Origin: an uncultured Bacilli bacterium
Lineage (GTDB): Bacteria; Bacillota_I; Bacilli_A; RF39; UBA660
Assembly (NCBI GenBank): GCA_944363695.1
Contig: CALVUW010000004.1
Location: 1 to 19,274 of the forward strand
DNA length: 19,274 nucleotides
Reading direction: 5' to 3'
The position numbers and the translations under genes are program-made. Under the pieces are notes generated by a model. That model did no database searches. It was not told the DNA's origin and worked only from the letters and a program-made list of their open reading frames with translations. Below, piece after piece: positions 7,114 through 15,307 of this stretch (its first letter is position 1; each line of letters starts with the position of its first letter).

Positions 7114-7359
7114 ATGCAAATATTTCATCAGTTAAAAAACTATATAGAAGATCATGAATTTCATATGGATATTTTCGCTGACAAAATTCATATCGCGAAC
7201 TATACTAAAATTCTTTCTCTAGGAACAGATAAAGTGATCATTATGGTTCCTAATAAAAAAATAACTTTATATGGTCAATCATTTTCGCTTAATAAATTAT
7301 TAGACGAAGAAATTTTACTGGAAGGAATTCTAACTAGTTTAGAGATTAAAAATGAGTAG
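7114..7359 (+). CDS. yqfC: YqfC/YabP-family sporulation protein
   Basis: An 81-residue protein with the YabP/YqfC pattern: a small beta-rich domain with the segments IHIANYTKILSLGTDKVIIM and KKITLYGQSFSL, and an acidic-hydrophobic end (EEILLEGILTSLEI). In Bacillus, yqfC and yqfD are sporulation genes expressed in the mother cell. The ATG at 7114 has AGGTG (7103-7107) at the right distance; a GTG at 7105 lies within that site. The stop lies inside the start region of yqfD (8-base overlap), so the two are probably co-translated, as in spore formers. Confidence 0.85.
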   Translation: MQIFHQLKNYIEDHEFHMDIFADKIHIANYTKILSLGTDKVIIMVPNKKITLYGQSFSLNKLLDEEILLEGILTSLEIKNE

Positions 7360-8521
7360 CTATATCTTAAAAATAACAGGAAAACGACCACAAATATTTA
7401 TTGACATGCTAATACGATTGCATATTAATTTTGCATTAGTTGAACAAACCTATCAATTTGTGGTTATAGAGGTGCTAGAGGAAGATTATGAAAAGATTCA
7501 AAAATTAAAAACCAGTTATGAAATTACTATTATAAAACGGAAAGGTTTTGCCTATCTATTATATATATTGCATACCAAAAAAATATTTTTAGGTGCTATT
7601 TTTATAGGATTTTTATTATTAACACTGTTGAGTAATATGACTTTTTCTATTCAAATAATTGAAACAGATCAAGAAATAAAAGATATCATTATGGCTGATT
7701 TAAAGGAATTTGGGATTGAAAAATATCGATTTAAAGTAAGTTATGATCAAAAAGAAGCAATACGGACTAAGATTTTAGAAAAAGAAAAAGATATTTTAGA
7801 ATGGTTAGAAATAGAAGAAAAAGGGACAAGTTATCAAGTGAAATTGATTAAACGGGTTCAACAAGAACCTATAGAAATAGCCCAACCACGCCATTTAGTT
7901 GCCAAAAAAAGTGGTATGATTGTTGAAATCCAAGCTGATCATGGAGAAATCTTGGTACAAAAAAATCAATATGTAGAAGCAGGAGATATATTAGTCAGTG
8001 GTATTATTAAAAATAAAGAGGAAATTGTCTCACAAGTAGCTGCTGAAGGAAAAGTATATGCTGAAGTTTGGTATACTGTGAATATGCAATTGCCATTTGT
8101 TTATGAAGAAGAACAGCCAACGGGGCGTTCTAAACAAGTATTAGAATTTAATTTTTTACATCATACTATCGCTTTAAATGACTTTTTCCCGTATCAACAT
8201 GCTAATAATCAAGAGTCGATCTTATGGAAACATTCATTATTACCATTTTATATAAGCTTTACCAACAAAAAAGAAGTAACAATCCAGCGTATGAATTATA
8301 GTGAAGACCAAGCTCATGAAGCTATTGTAGATTTAGCAACAGAAAAGTTGCGGACAAAACTTGGCGATGATATAGAGATTATTTCGGAAAAAGTTTTGAA
8401 AAAAGAGACAACTACTGATAGAATAAATATAGAACTATTCTTCAAAGTAAAAGAAGATATTACTAGTTATCGTTCTATTAGCGAAGAAGAGCTACTTCCA
8501 CAAGAAGAAACAAATGAGTAA
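7352..8521 (+). CDS. yqfD: Sporulation protein YqfD
   Basis: A 389-residue protein of usual YqfD length. It has a cytoplasmic N-terminal part (about 1-68), a single membrane span at about 69-92 (KIFLGAIFIGFLLLTLLSN), and a large outer domain. Motifs typical of the family include the region after the span with a Leu-x-x-x-Gly-Ile segment (LKEFGIEKYRF) and a later HLVAKKSGMIVEI segment. Mother-cell function during engulfment-associated sporulation is known for the Bacillus family, though the biochemical role is unclear. It overlaps yqfC at its start. In the Bacillus order I recall, phoH and a 7TM-HD gene follow. Here a VanZ-like gene does. Confidence 0.86.
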   Translation: MSSYILKITGKRPQIFIDMLIRLHINFALVEQTYQFVVIEVLEEDYEKIQKLKTSYEITIIKRKGFAYLLYILHTKKIFLGAIFIGFLLLTLLSNMTFSIQIIETDQEIKDIIMADLKEFGIEKYRFKVSYDQKEAIRTKILEKEKDILEWLEIEEKGTSYQVKLIKRVQQEPIEIAQPRHLVAKKSGMIVEIQADHGEILVQKNQYVEAGDILVSGIIKNKEEIVSQVAAEGKVYAEVWYTVNMQLPFVYEEEQPTGRSKQVLEFNFLHHTIALNDFFPYQHANNQESILWKHSLLPFYISFTNKKEVTIQRMNYSEDQAHEAIVDLATEKLRTKLGDDIEIISEKVLKKETTTDRINIELFFKVKEDITSYRSISEEELLPQEETNE

Positions 8522-8534
8522 AAGAGGTGATAGT

Positions 8535-9134
8535 ATGTTTTCAATTTTAGGACGTACCATTGGTAATGTTTTCTCTTTTAGCTTACCTATGATTATCATC
8601 TCTGTAGTGGTAGTTGTAACTTTACGGATTGCAGATATTATAAAAAACAAGAAACAAGTCTGTCTTTATAAAGAAATTATTATGCTATCGTTTCTAATTT
8701 ATATTTTATGTTTGTTCCAAGTGGTTACCTTTCAAGATAGCAGTTATGGTGGAGGAAATAACCTAATTCCATTTAAAGAAATATTTCGCTACGATTTCGG
8801 AAGCCGTTTATTCTTAAAGAATGTATTAGGAAATGTTCTTCTCTTTTTGCCATATGGCTTTTTTACTAGTTACTATTTAAAAGAAAAGAAATGGTGGCCT
8901 ATTTTGATACTAACTCTCATTGCCTCTTTAACGATTGAAACTACCCAATTGATGATCGGACGCGTTTTTGATATAGATGATATTTTATTAAATGCAATTG
9001 GAGGAATGCTGGGTCATTATTTATATAATGGTTTATTAAAAATTGGTTCCATTTGTCCTCGAATTTTTTGTTCTACCTGGTTTTTAAATTTAGTATCAGC
9101 TATTTTATTAGTTGGTTTACTAACCTTGCTTTAA
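8535..9134 (+). CDS. VanZ-like membrane protein
   Basis: About 199 residues with five hydrophobic segments. The core matches VanZ-like proteins: LIPFKEIFRYDF, KNVLGNVLLFLPYGFF, TIETTQLMIGRVFDIDDILLNAIGG and a final GHYLY. The VanZ family's role is poorly defined; members of this fold are linked to low-level teicoplanin resistance, but chromosomal copies are common and no van operon is here. I prefer the ATG at 8535 because AGAGGTGA lies 5-8 bases before it; the frame also opens at ATG 8514, overlapping the yqfD stop. It is a non-canonical neighbour between yqfD and ybeY. Confidence 0.78.
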   Translation: MFSILGRTIGNVFSFSLPMIIISVVVVVTLRIADIIKNKKQVCLYKEIIMLSFLIYILCLFQVVTFQDSSYGGGNNLIPFKEIFRYDFGSRLFLKNVLGNVLLFLPYGFFTSYYLKEKKWWPILILTLIASLTIETTQLMIGRVFDIDDILLNAIGGMLGHYLYNGLLKIGSICPRIFCSTWFLNLVSAILLVGLLTLL

Positions 9135-9158
9135 AAAGATTATGTTCTATGCTATAAT
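9130..9158 (+). promoter_or_regulatory. Promoter of the ybeY-dgkA-era-recO cluster
   Basis: An extended -10, TG-C-TATAAT (TATAAT at 9153-9158), with a weak -35 TTTAAA (9130-9135), 17-bp spacer. It lies 18 bases before ybeY and partly inside the end of the VanZ-like gene. Confidence 0.5.
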
Positions 9159-9176
9159 GGAAAGCAGGTGATTTAG

Positions 9177-9626
9177 GTGTATAAAATAGGTATATACAAT
9201 GAAACAAAAGAGGAATTTCCCTTTACAAAATTACTAAGGAAAATCATTCAGGGCGCTATGAAATTGGAAAATGTGAAACAAGCCACCTGTAATATTATCA
9301 TTGTGGATGATGCTTATATTCATCGTCTCAATAAAGAGTATCGTCACATCGATCGACCAACTGATGTGATTACCTTTGCTTTAGAAGATGATTCCACTTG
9401 TATCTTACCAAATACGATAAGAGTATTAGGTGATATCTATATTAGTTTAGAGACAGCGAATAGGCAAGCCGTGCAGTATCAGCATAGTTTGGAACGTGAA
9501 GTTTGTTTTTTAGCAGTACATGGTTTTTATCATTTATTAGGTTATGATCATCAAACGGAAACGGAAGAAAAAATAATGTTTCAAAAACAAGAGGAGGTAT
9601 TAGATAAGTATGGAATCATCAGATAA
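9177..9626 (+). CDS. ybeY: Endoribonuclease YbeY
   Basis: A 149-residue protein of typical size. The family's zinc site is intact: HGFYHLLGYDH places His115, His119 and His125. The upstream segment RPTDVITFALEDD is also characteristic, as is LGDIYISLETA. YbeY is a metal-dependent RNase involved in 16S rRNA 3'-end maturation and ribosome quality control. GTG at 9177 follows AGGTGA (9167-9172) by about 5 bases. dgkA begins inside its last codons (17-base overlap), so translation is likely coupled. Confidence 0.95.
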   Translation: MYKIGIYNETKEEFPFTKLLRKIIQGAMKLENVKQATCNIIIVDDAYIHRLNKEYRHIDRPTDVITFALEDDSTCILPNTIRVLGDIYISLETANRQAVQYQHSLEREVCFLAVHGFYHLLGYDHQTETEEKIMFQKQEEVLDKYGIIR

Positions 9627-9993
9627 TAAAAAGAAATATGGAATTAAACGAATTGGGAATAGCATTAAAAATTCTTGTAATGGTCTGCTACAAGCTTATA
9701 AAAATGAGCAGAGCATGTTATTACATTTCATTGCTTCCGTTCTTCTTGTTTTTCTAAGTATTTATTGTAAAATTAGTCGTATGGAATGGTTAGCTGTTAT
9801 TGGGATTATTGGTTTAACGGGAACAATTGAATTGTTAAATACAGCGATAGAAAGAGTGGTTGATTTAGCCACTTCAGAATTTCATCCTTTAGCTAAAGCT
9901 GCCAAAGATATATCTTCCGCAGCAGAGTTTGTCTTAGTAATTGCTTCAACGATTATAGCATTACTTATTTTTATACCTAAGTGGATACCGTAA
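9610..9993 (+). CDS. dgkA: Undecaprenol/diacylglycerol kinase (DgkA family)
   Basis: A 127-residue integral membrane kinase with three hydrophobic segments. The family hallmark LLNTAIERVVDLAT is at about 75-88, and Glu33 and the downstream KAAKDISSAAE motif are present. In Gram-positives this family (B. subtilis DgkA/UdpK) phosphorylates undecaprenol to the carrier lipid used for peptidoglycan. It overlaps ybeY and precedes era, as in Bacillus. AGGAGGT sits 11 bases before the ATG, somewhat far. A second DgkA domain is encoded in the fusion at 11777-12715, giving two in the same gene cluster. Confidence 0.93.
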   Translation: MESSDNKKKYGIKRIGNSIKNSCNGLLQAYKNEQSMLLHFIASVLLVFLSIYCKISRMEWLAVIGIIGLTGTIELLNTAIERVVDLATSEFHPLAKAAKDISSAAEFVLVIASTIIALLIFIPKWIP

Positions 9994-10009
9994 GTAAGGA
10001 GGTTTTAAT

Positions 10010-10894
10010 ATGAAGTGTGGAACCGTGACGATTATGGGACGTCCTAATGTTGGTAAAAGTACGTTATTAAATACATTATTGAACATTAAATTAGCGATTA
10101 CTACTGATAAGGCGGGCACCACTAGAAATGTCATTGAAGGGATTTATCAAGATGAAGATTCACAAATTGTTTTTATTGATACACCAGGTGTTCATAAGCC
10201 AACTCATAAATTAGGTAATATCTTAAATAAAAAAGCTTATCAGAATATTGATAATGCTGATATTATTTTATTGTTAATTGATGCCGAAAAAGGTATTGGT
10301 AAAGGCGATCAATTTATTGTGAATAAGATAAAAGAAAATAAAGATGCTATTGTATTTCTTATTCTTAATAAAATCGATCGTATTTCCAAAGAAAAACTAA
10401 TGGAGATGATTCACCAAGCACAAGATCTTTATCCTTTTGCTGAGTTTATTCCTATGTCAGCTTTAAAAGGGACAGGTAAAGAAGAATTATTAAAAACATT
10501 AAAACAATATCTTCCAACACAAGAGCCTATCTTTTCAGAAGAAGAATTAACGAATGTATCGACTAGATTTATTATGGCTGAATTTGTACGAGAAAAAGCA
10601 ATGATGTTAACTAGACAAGAAATTCCGCATGCTATTACTTGTTATGTAGAACAATATGAAGAAAAAGAAAATGTCGTGCATATTCAAGTGCTAATTGTGG
10701 TAGATCGTGACAATATTAAAAAAATTTTAATTGGTAAAAATGGTCAAATGTTAAAAAAGATTGGAACGTTGGCTAGAGCTGACATGGAGCAATTCTTAGG
10801 TAAAAAAGTATTTTTGGAAACTTATGTGAAAACAATTCGTAATTGGCGTGATCAGGAGAAATATTTGATAGAACTTGGTTTGCAAGATGAATAA
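10010..10894 (+). CDS. era: GTPase Era
   Basis: A 294-residue GTPase with the Era layout: a P-loop GRPNVGKST (10-18), a TTRN G2 segment (DKAGTTRNVIEG), DTPG G3, NKID G4 and SALKG G5, followed by a C-terminal KH domain whose GKNG turn appears in ILIGKNGQMLKKIG. Era binds the 16S rRNA 3' end and is needed for small-subunit assembly. AAGGAGG lies 8 bases before the ATG. It sits between dgkA and the YqzL/recO genes, the usual Firmicute arrangement. Confidence 0.97.
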   Translation: MKCGTVTIMGRPNVGKSTLLNTLLNIKLAITTDKAGTTRNVIEGIYQDEDSQIVFIDTPGVHKPTHKLGNILNKKAYQNIDNADIILLLIDAEKGIGKGDQFIVNKIKENKDAIVFLILNKIDRISKEKLMEMIHQAQDLYPFAEFIPMSALKGTGKEELLKTLKQYLPTQEPIFSEEELTNVSTRFIMAEFVREKAMMLTRQEIPHAITCYVEQYEEKENVVHIQVLIVVDRDNIKKILIGKNGQMLKKIGTLARADMEQFLGKKVFLETYVKTIRNWRDQEKYLIELGLQDE

Positions 10895-10934
10895 AAAATC
10901 TAAAAGGTCATCATGATAGTATTAGGTGATGAAA

Positions 10935-11060
10935 ATGGAAGAAATCGTTTGGAAATTATTTCAGCAAACAGGACAAATCAAATACTTTCTATTGGCAAAA
11001 AAATTGAAAGAAAGTGATCAAAGTGAAAATAGTGGACGTCCAGGGCTTGATTCTGAGTGA
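10935..11060 (+). CDS. YqzL-like small protein between era and recO
   Basis: This 41-residue ORF begins MEEIVWKLFQQTGQIKYFLL and continues with Lys/Glu residues. The opening aromatic-Phe-x-x-Thr-Gly-x-Ile-x-x-(Phe/Tyr)-Leu-Leu pattern resembles B. subtilis YqzL, which also lies between era and recO in that genome, as I remember it. AGGTG (10924-10928) lies 6 bases upstream of the ATG. It overlaps the annotated recO start by 47 bases in another frame, with no Leu-Leu pattern of its own beyond residue 25. Function is unknown even in the family. Confidence 0.68.
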   Translation: MEEIVWKLFQQTGQIKYFLLAKKLKESDQSENSGRPGLDSE

Positions 11061-11766
11061 GACAAATTATAGTGATTCTAGTAAAATATTAAATATCTTG
11101 ACAGAAGAGTATGGGTTGATTGGTGTTTTGTCTAAGGGGTGTCGTAATCTAAAAAGTAAATTACGTGGCGCTTCTCGCAAATTACTATTTGGTACAGTTC
11201 ATATGTACTATAAAGAACGAGGCTTATCGACTTTAATTGGTATTGATGTAATTCATGATTATCATACAATGTGGACAAATTTAGAGGCGATGATGTATGC
11301 CACTTTTATTTTGGATATAACATCTCAAGTGGTAAGACAAACAGAAAGTAAAGGAATTTTAGCTTTAGCTGAAGAAACTTTATATAAAATTGAACAAGGG
11401 TTTAATCCTGCTGTTATGGTTAATATTTTAGAGTTAAAGTATTTACAATATTTAGGTGTTAGTCCGATGTTAGATGGATGTGCCATTTGTGGTAAGACTA
11501 CTAATATTGTCAGTGTTAGCTCCTCAGCTGGTGGGATGGTTTGTGGAGATTGCTATCAACAAGATGGCTATTTTTCACAAAAAGCAATTCAGTTGTTACG
11601 AATGTATTACTATGTAGATATTGCTAAAATTAGTAAAGTAGAAGTAAGTGAACAAGTAAATGGCGAAATTAATCGCTTTTTAGAAGATTATTATGAACGA
11701 TATACCGGTGTTTTTCTAAATCGACAGAAATTGTTAAAAAATATGGCGAAAATTGTTAAAAAATAG
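11014..11766 (+). CDS. recO: DNA repair protein RecO
   Basis: A 250-residue protein. The N-terminal OB-fold part carries the family pattern VQGLILSETNYSDSSKIL and IGVLSKGCRNLKSKLRGA. A zinc-binding set follows at Cys156-x2-Cys159 and Cys177-x2-Cys180 (GCAICG and VCGDC). RecO loads RecA with RecR on SSB-coated DNA. The exact start is uncertain: GTGs at 11014, 11023 and 11032 are all in frame and close to where the family begins, and the upstream GTGA at 11014-11017 could serve the 11023 start. The yqzL-like gene overlaps this region. Confidence 0.93.
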   Translation: MIKVKIVDVQGLILSETNYSDSSKILNILTEEYGLIGVLSKGCRNLKSKLRGASRKLLFGTVHMYYKERGLSTLIGIDVIHDYHTMWTNLEAMMYATFILDITSQVVRQTESKGILALAEETLYKIEQGFNPAVMVNILELKYLQYLGVSPMLDGCAICGKTTNIVSVSSSAGGMVCGDCYQQDGYFSQKAIQLLRMYYYVDIAKISKVEVSEQVNGEINRFLEDYYERYTGVFLNRQKLLKNMAKIVKK

Positions 11767-11776
11767 GAGAATAAAA

Positions 11777-12715
11777 ATGAAGAAAAAAATAATCATAGCA
11801 AGTTTAGTTTTTGTTAGTATTACACTTTTAATGTGGTTGAAGATTGTAGAACCTTTAGATCATTGGGTATATCACTTTTTGGTTAGTCTGCAACAGCCGT
11901 ATTTGATTTTTATAGCTAGCAGTTTTTCTTTTTTTGCTTCTCCATTAGCTTTATTGAGTCTAACATTATTACTAATTTTTTTATTACCTTCTAATCGTGA
12001 AAGAAAAGTGTTAGTACTTGATCTAATTATTTGTGCTTTGGTAATTATTATTAGTAAAAACTTATTTATGCGTACGCGTCCTGAACTGGGACAAATCTTA
12101 GAAAGTTATAGTTATCCTAGTGGTCATGCTTTTGCCAGTGTTATGTATTACGGATTTTTATATTATTTACTGAACAACAGTGCACATAATCACACGTTGA
12201 AACTATTGGGTAAAATATTATTAGGCATATTATTAGTTACAATTTCTCTTAGTCGTTTAATTTTAGGTGTTCATTATATGAGTGATGTCTTAGCAGGAAT
12301 TGCTTTAGGAGTCATTGGATTGCAATTTATTATCTATCGATATGAACATCTTCCTGTGCCATCAAAGGAAACCGATTTAAGAAAATCAATGGCTTATGCT
12401 TTTCAAGGAATTCGACAGACAATTAAGTCAGAAAGGAATATGATAATTCACATTTTAATTGCTTTCCTTGTCGTATTTGCTGGTATTTTCTTTCAAATTA
12501 ATTTAATAGAATGGTGTATTTGTTTCTTATTATTTGGTCTTGTTTTTGCTTTAGAATTAGTAAACACAGCGATTGAAAATGTTGTTGATTTAGTAACAAG
12601 CGAACATAAGAAAAAGGCCAAACTAGCTAAAGATGCTGCCGCTGGGGCTGTTTTAATTGCTGCGATAATGGCTGTGGTGGTTGGTTTATGTATTTTTTTA
12701 CCGAAAATTATGTAA
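11777..12715 (+). CDS. PAP2 phosphatase fused to a DgkA lipid kinase
   Basis: A 312-residue fusion. Residues 1-190 are a PAP2 membrane phosphatase with all three motifs: K94 to R101-P102 (KNLFMRTRP), PSGH (114-117), and Ser159-Arg160 with His166 and Asp170 (SRLILGVHYMSD). Residues about 203-312 are a complete DgkA domain with LVNTAIENVVDLVT (261-274) and KLAKDAA. PAP2 enzymes can dephosphorylate undecaprenyl pyrophosphate; DgkA-type enzymes phosphorylate undecaprenol. One polypeptide could thus serve both steps of carrier lipid recycling, though substrates are inferred. ATG 11777 follows AGGAGA by 6 bases; the frame also opens earlier inside recO. No terminator separates it from recO. Confidence 0.9.
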   Translation: MKKKIIIASLVFVSITLLMWLKIVEPLDHWVYHFLVSLQQPYLIFIASSFSFFASPLALLSLTLLLIFLLPSNRERKVLVLDLIICALVIIISKNLFMRTRPELGQILESYSYPSGHAFASVMYYGFLYYLLNNSAHNHTLKLLGKILLGILLVTISLSRLILGVHYMSDVLAGIALGVIGLQFIIYRYEHLPVPSKETDLRKSMAYAFQGIRQTIKSERNMIIHILIAFLVVFAGIFFQINLIEWCICFLLFGLVFALELVNTAIENVVDLVTSEHKKKAKLAKDAAAGAVLIAAIMAVVVGLCIFLPKIM

Positions 12716-12731
12716 GGATAGGGAGAAATAG

Positions 12732-12760
12732 TTGGCAAAATAAAGAAAAATCAGTATAAT
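12732..12760 (+). promoter_or_regulatory. Promoter of the LOG-like gene and glyS
   Basis: TTGGCA (12732-12737), 17-bp spacer, perfect TATAAT (12755-12760), 22 bases before the ATG at 12783. There is no room for a T-box leader between it and the gene. Confidence 0.7.
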
Positions 12761-12782
12761 AAAAGCAGAAAAGAGGGAAAGT

Positions 12783-13355
12783 ATGGAACAGTTAACATTA
12801 GGAATATTAATGAGTAGCAATGATAGTGCTAATTTAGAAAGTCGCGTATTAGCTAGCTCGGTGATTCAGAATTTAATTCAAAATAAAGATTACAGTTATG
12901 TTATGGGAGCTAGCGGCAATGGTATTATGAGAATGGCACAAGAACTATTTGCTGAAAATAATATCAATCCAGAAATTGTTGGACTAGCAAATAGTGCTGA
13001 CTTGGAAAAGAGTATTTCTATTTATAAAGTAGAGGTGGAATCTGTTTTTGAAAGAACAAAAAGGATTTACGAAGATAGTGATGCTTTATTATTTCTATCG
13101 GGAGGTATTGGTACCTTTAGTGAATTATATGCCATGTTAGATGCCAATATGGAAATGCCATCATCTAAGCCGATTTTTATTTATAATGCTGATCACAGTT
13201 ATGATTATTTTCTAGCCGATTTTAATCAAAAAATCAAAAGTGGTTTTGCTGATGAAGATACACTAGTAAATTGTTATATTGCTAACAGCGAAGAGGAATT
13301 ACTAACTCAATTAACTCAATATGAGAAAACAGAAGAAAGTAAAGTGGTGCGTTAA
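12783..13355 (+). CDS. LOG-family-like nucleotide-binding protein
   Basis: A 190-residue Rossmann-like protein of the LOG/lysine-decarboxylase-like fold. Recognisable are VMGASGNGIM (40-49), the Arg/Lys catalytic region (FERTKRI, about 89-95) and SGGIGTFSEL (106-115). Confirmed LOG enzymes release adenine from AMP and cytokinin ribotides and have PGGxGTxxE; here the Pro is Ser, while the Gly and Glu of the motif remain. A true activity is unproven, and a general nucleotide-binding role is possible. GAGGGAA precedes the ATG. Its TAA immediately abuts the ATG of glyS (13353-13356), so the two are co-transcribed and probably coupled. Confidence 0.72.
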   Translation: MEQLTLGILMSSNDSANLESRVLASSVIQNLIQNKDYSYVMGASGNGIMRMAQELFAENNINPEIVGLANSADLEKSISIYKVEVESVFERTKRIYEDSDALLFLSGGIGTFSELYAMLDANMEMPSSKPIFIYNADHSYDYFLADFNQKIKSGFADEDTLVNCYIANSEEELLTQLTQYEKTEESKVVR

Positions 13356-14726
13356 ATGAAAAATATGTCAATGGAAAAATTAGTAGCGTATTGTAAGCAG
13401 TACGGATTTATATTTCAAGGCAGTGAAATTTATGGCGGGTTGGCCAACACTTGGGATTATGGTCCATTAGGTAGTCGCCTAAAAAACAATATTAAAGACT
13501 CTTGGCGTAAACGTTTTATTCAAGAGCGTGATAATGCCTATGAAGTGGATGCAGCTATTTTAATGCATCCAAGAGTTTGGGAAGCAAGTGGCCATGTGGC
13601 AAGCTTTAGTGATCCATTAGTTGATTGCAAATCTTGTAAAATGCGTCATCGGGCTGATAATTTAATTGATGATTTTGATCCGAATGCTCATGCAGATGGT
13701 ATGACACAAGAAGAGATGATATCCTATATTAGAGAGCATAAAGTACCATGCCCTCATTGTGGAAAAAGTGATTTTACCGATATTCGTCAGTTTAATTTAA
13801 TGTTTGAAACACACCGTGGTGTAACAGAAGATAGTAAAAGTAAGATTTATCTACGTCCAGAAAATGCCCAAGGAGAATATGTAAATTTCTTAAACGTAAA
13901 GCGATCTATGCGTGCTAAATTACCATTTAGTATCGGACAAATTGGTAAAGCTTTTCGTAATGAAATTACGCCCGGTAATTTTACATTTAGAACGATTGAG
14001 TTTGAACAAATGGAATATCAAACGTTCTGTAAAGAAGGTACAGATAGTCAACTATATCAATATTTTAAGGATTATGCGAAACGTTATTTTATGGATTTAG
14101 GCTTGAAAGAAGAAAAATTACGGTTTCATGATCATGAAAAACTAGCACATTATGCTAAAGAAGCTTGTGATATCGAATATCAATTTTGTTTTGGTTGGGG
14201 AGAAATTAATGGAACGCACAATAGAACAGACTATGACTTATCACGGCATCAAGAGTATTCTTCTGTTTCACAAGAATATCTAGATCCAGATACGAATGAT
14301 AAATTTATTCCCTATATTATAGAATCAACAGTGGGCTGTGATCGTTTGGTACTAGCAATCTTAGATCAAGCTTACGAAGAAGAAACGCTTGAAAATGGTG
14401 ATACAAGAGAAGTATTACATCTTCATCCATACTTGGCTCCTTATAAAGTAGCTATATTACCATTAATGAAAAAATATCATAGTGAAAAAGCGAAAGAAAT
14501 TTGCCAACAATTATCTAAAGAATTTTTTGTTACTTATGATGAAACTGGTAGTATTGGAAAAAGATATCGTCGTCAAGATGCGATTGGTACACCTTATTGT
14601 GTTACCATTGATGAACAAACCTTAGAAAATGGGACAGTAACCATCCGTGAACGTGATACGATGCAACAAGAAGTAATTGCCTTGGATGCGTTGAATGACT
14701 ATATAAAGAATAAAATTAAATTTTAG
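13356..14726 (+). CDS. glyS: Glycyl-tRNA synthetase (dimeric alpha2 type)
   Basis: A 456-residue class II synthetase of the single-chain alpha2 type, not the GlyQ/GlyS two-subunit form of Bacillus. The start YGGLANTWDYGPLGSRLK is hallmark. Two CxxC pairs, Cys91/Cys94 and Cys132/Cys135, form the zinc-like insertion. Motif 2 is present around IGKAFRNEITPGNFTFRTIE and motif 3 at STVGCDRLVLAIL, with an anticodon-binding domain at the C-terminus. It charges tRNA-Gly, of which one gene lies at 64-137. Its promoter lies before the LOG-like gene; no T-box leader is evident. The GTGGTG element 6 bases before the ATG is a weak ribosome binding site. Confidence 0.96.
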   Translation: MKNMSMEKLVAYCKQYGFIFQGSEIYGGLANTWDYGPLGSRLKNNIKDSWRKRFIQERDNAYEVDAAILMHPRVWEASGHVASFSDPLVDCKSCKMRHRADNLIDDFDPNAHADGMTQEEMISYIREHKVPCPHCGKSDFTDIRQFNLMFETHRGVTEDSKSKIYLRPENAQGEYVNFLNVKRSMRAKLPFSIGQIGKAFRNEITPGNFTFRTIEFEQMEYQTFCKEGTDSQLYQYFKDYAKRYFMDLGLKEEKLRFHDHEKLAHYAKEACDIEYQFCFGWGEINGTHNRTDYDLSRHQEYSSVSQEYLDPDTNDKFIPYIIESTVGCDRLVLAILDQAYEEETLENGDTREVLHLHPYLAPYKVAILPLMKKYHSEKAKEICQQLSKEFFVTYDETGSIGKRYRRQDAIGTPYCVTIDEQTLENGTVTIRERDTMQQEVIALDALNDYIKNKIKF

Positions 14727-14740
14727 AGAAGGGGTTAAAC

Positions 14741-15259
14741 ATGACTGGTTCTTCTTTCTTAATACGGGTATTTCCGGCTTTAATTATTTGCTTTTTCGGT
14801 TATAAACTACGTGAATTATTAGTAGCTGCTGCTTGGTTTATTGCTGGTTATCAATTGACGAGTTGGCTAGCACCGGCTGTTATTCCTTTTAATATTGTTG
14901 TGGTTATTATTGGAATAGCTATCGGTATTATTTTGGCCTTTGCCAGTTTTCGTTTGGGAAAAGTAGCACTATTTCTCATTATAGGCTATATGGGATTTCA
15001 ATTAGTGTATCAGGCACTATCTCCACTTTGGTATCATATTGCTTTAGCAGTAGTAGTTGGTTTATTTTTAGGAATTATGGTTATAAAGCTTTATAAACCT
15101 ACTATTATTGCTTTTACTAGTATTGGTGGAGCTTATGTGGCAGCTAACAGTTTATTTACTTATTTATCTATTACTAAAGACGAATATACATTAATATGTA
15201 CTGTTATTTTGAGTATTTTAGGCCTTATTTGCCAATATCGTCTAACTAGTAGTGAATAA
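14741..15259 (+). CDS. Small multi-span membrane protein
   Basis: A 172-residue protein made of about six hydrophobic segments with few charged residues between them. I recognise no catalytic motif. The pattern of paired spans around KLRELLVAAAWFIAGYQL recalls the TMEM198/DUF4203-like group, but this is only a resemblance. AAGGGG lies 8 bases before the ATG. It follows glyS by 14 bases and probably belongs to its transcript; the infC promoter begins 13 bases after it. Confidence 0.6.
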   Translation: MTGSSFLIRVFPALIICFFGYKLRELLVAAAWFIAGYQLTSWLAPAVIPFNIVVVIIGIAIGIILAFASFRLGKVALFLIIGYMGFQLVYQALSPLWYHIALAVVVGLFLGIMVIKLYKPTIIAFTSIGGAYVAANSLFTYLSITKDEYTLICTVILSILGLICQYRLTSSE

Positions 15260-15272
15260 TTTGGAAAAAATG

Positions 15273-15301
15273 TTGACAAATAAGTAAAAAATACATATAA
15301 T
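15273..15301 (+). promoter_or_regulatory. Consensus promoter of infC-rpmI-rplT
   Basis: Exact TTGACA (15273-15278) and exact TATAAT (15296-15301) with the optimal 17-bp spacer. Transcription would start near 15308, giving a leader of about 140 bases before infC. Confidence 0.87.
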
Positions 15302-15307
15302 AATACC

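Noticed and set aside
12493..12738. 81-codon minus-strand frame
   Set aside because: Antisense of the DgkA half of the fusion gene; no independent signals.
12716..12782. T-box leader for glyS
   Set aside because: Only 67 bases lie between the fusion gene and the LOG-like gene, already filled by a promoter and ribosome binding site.
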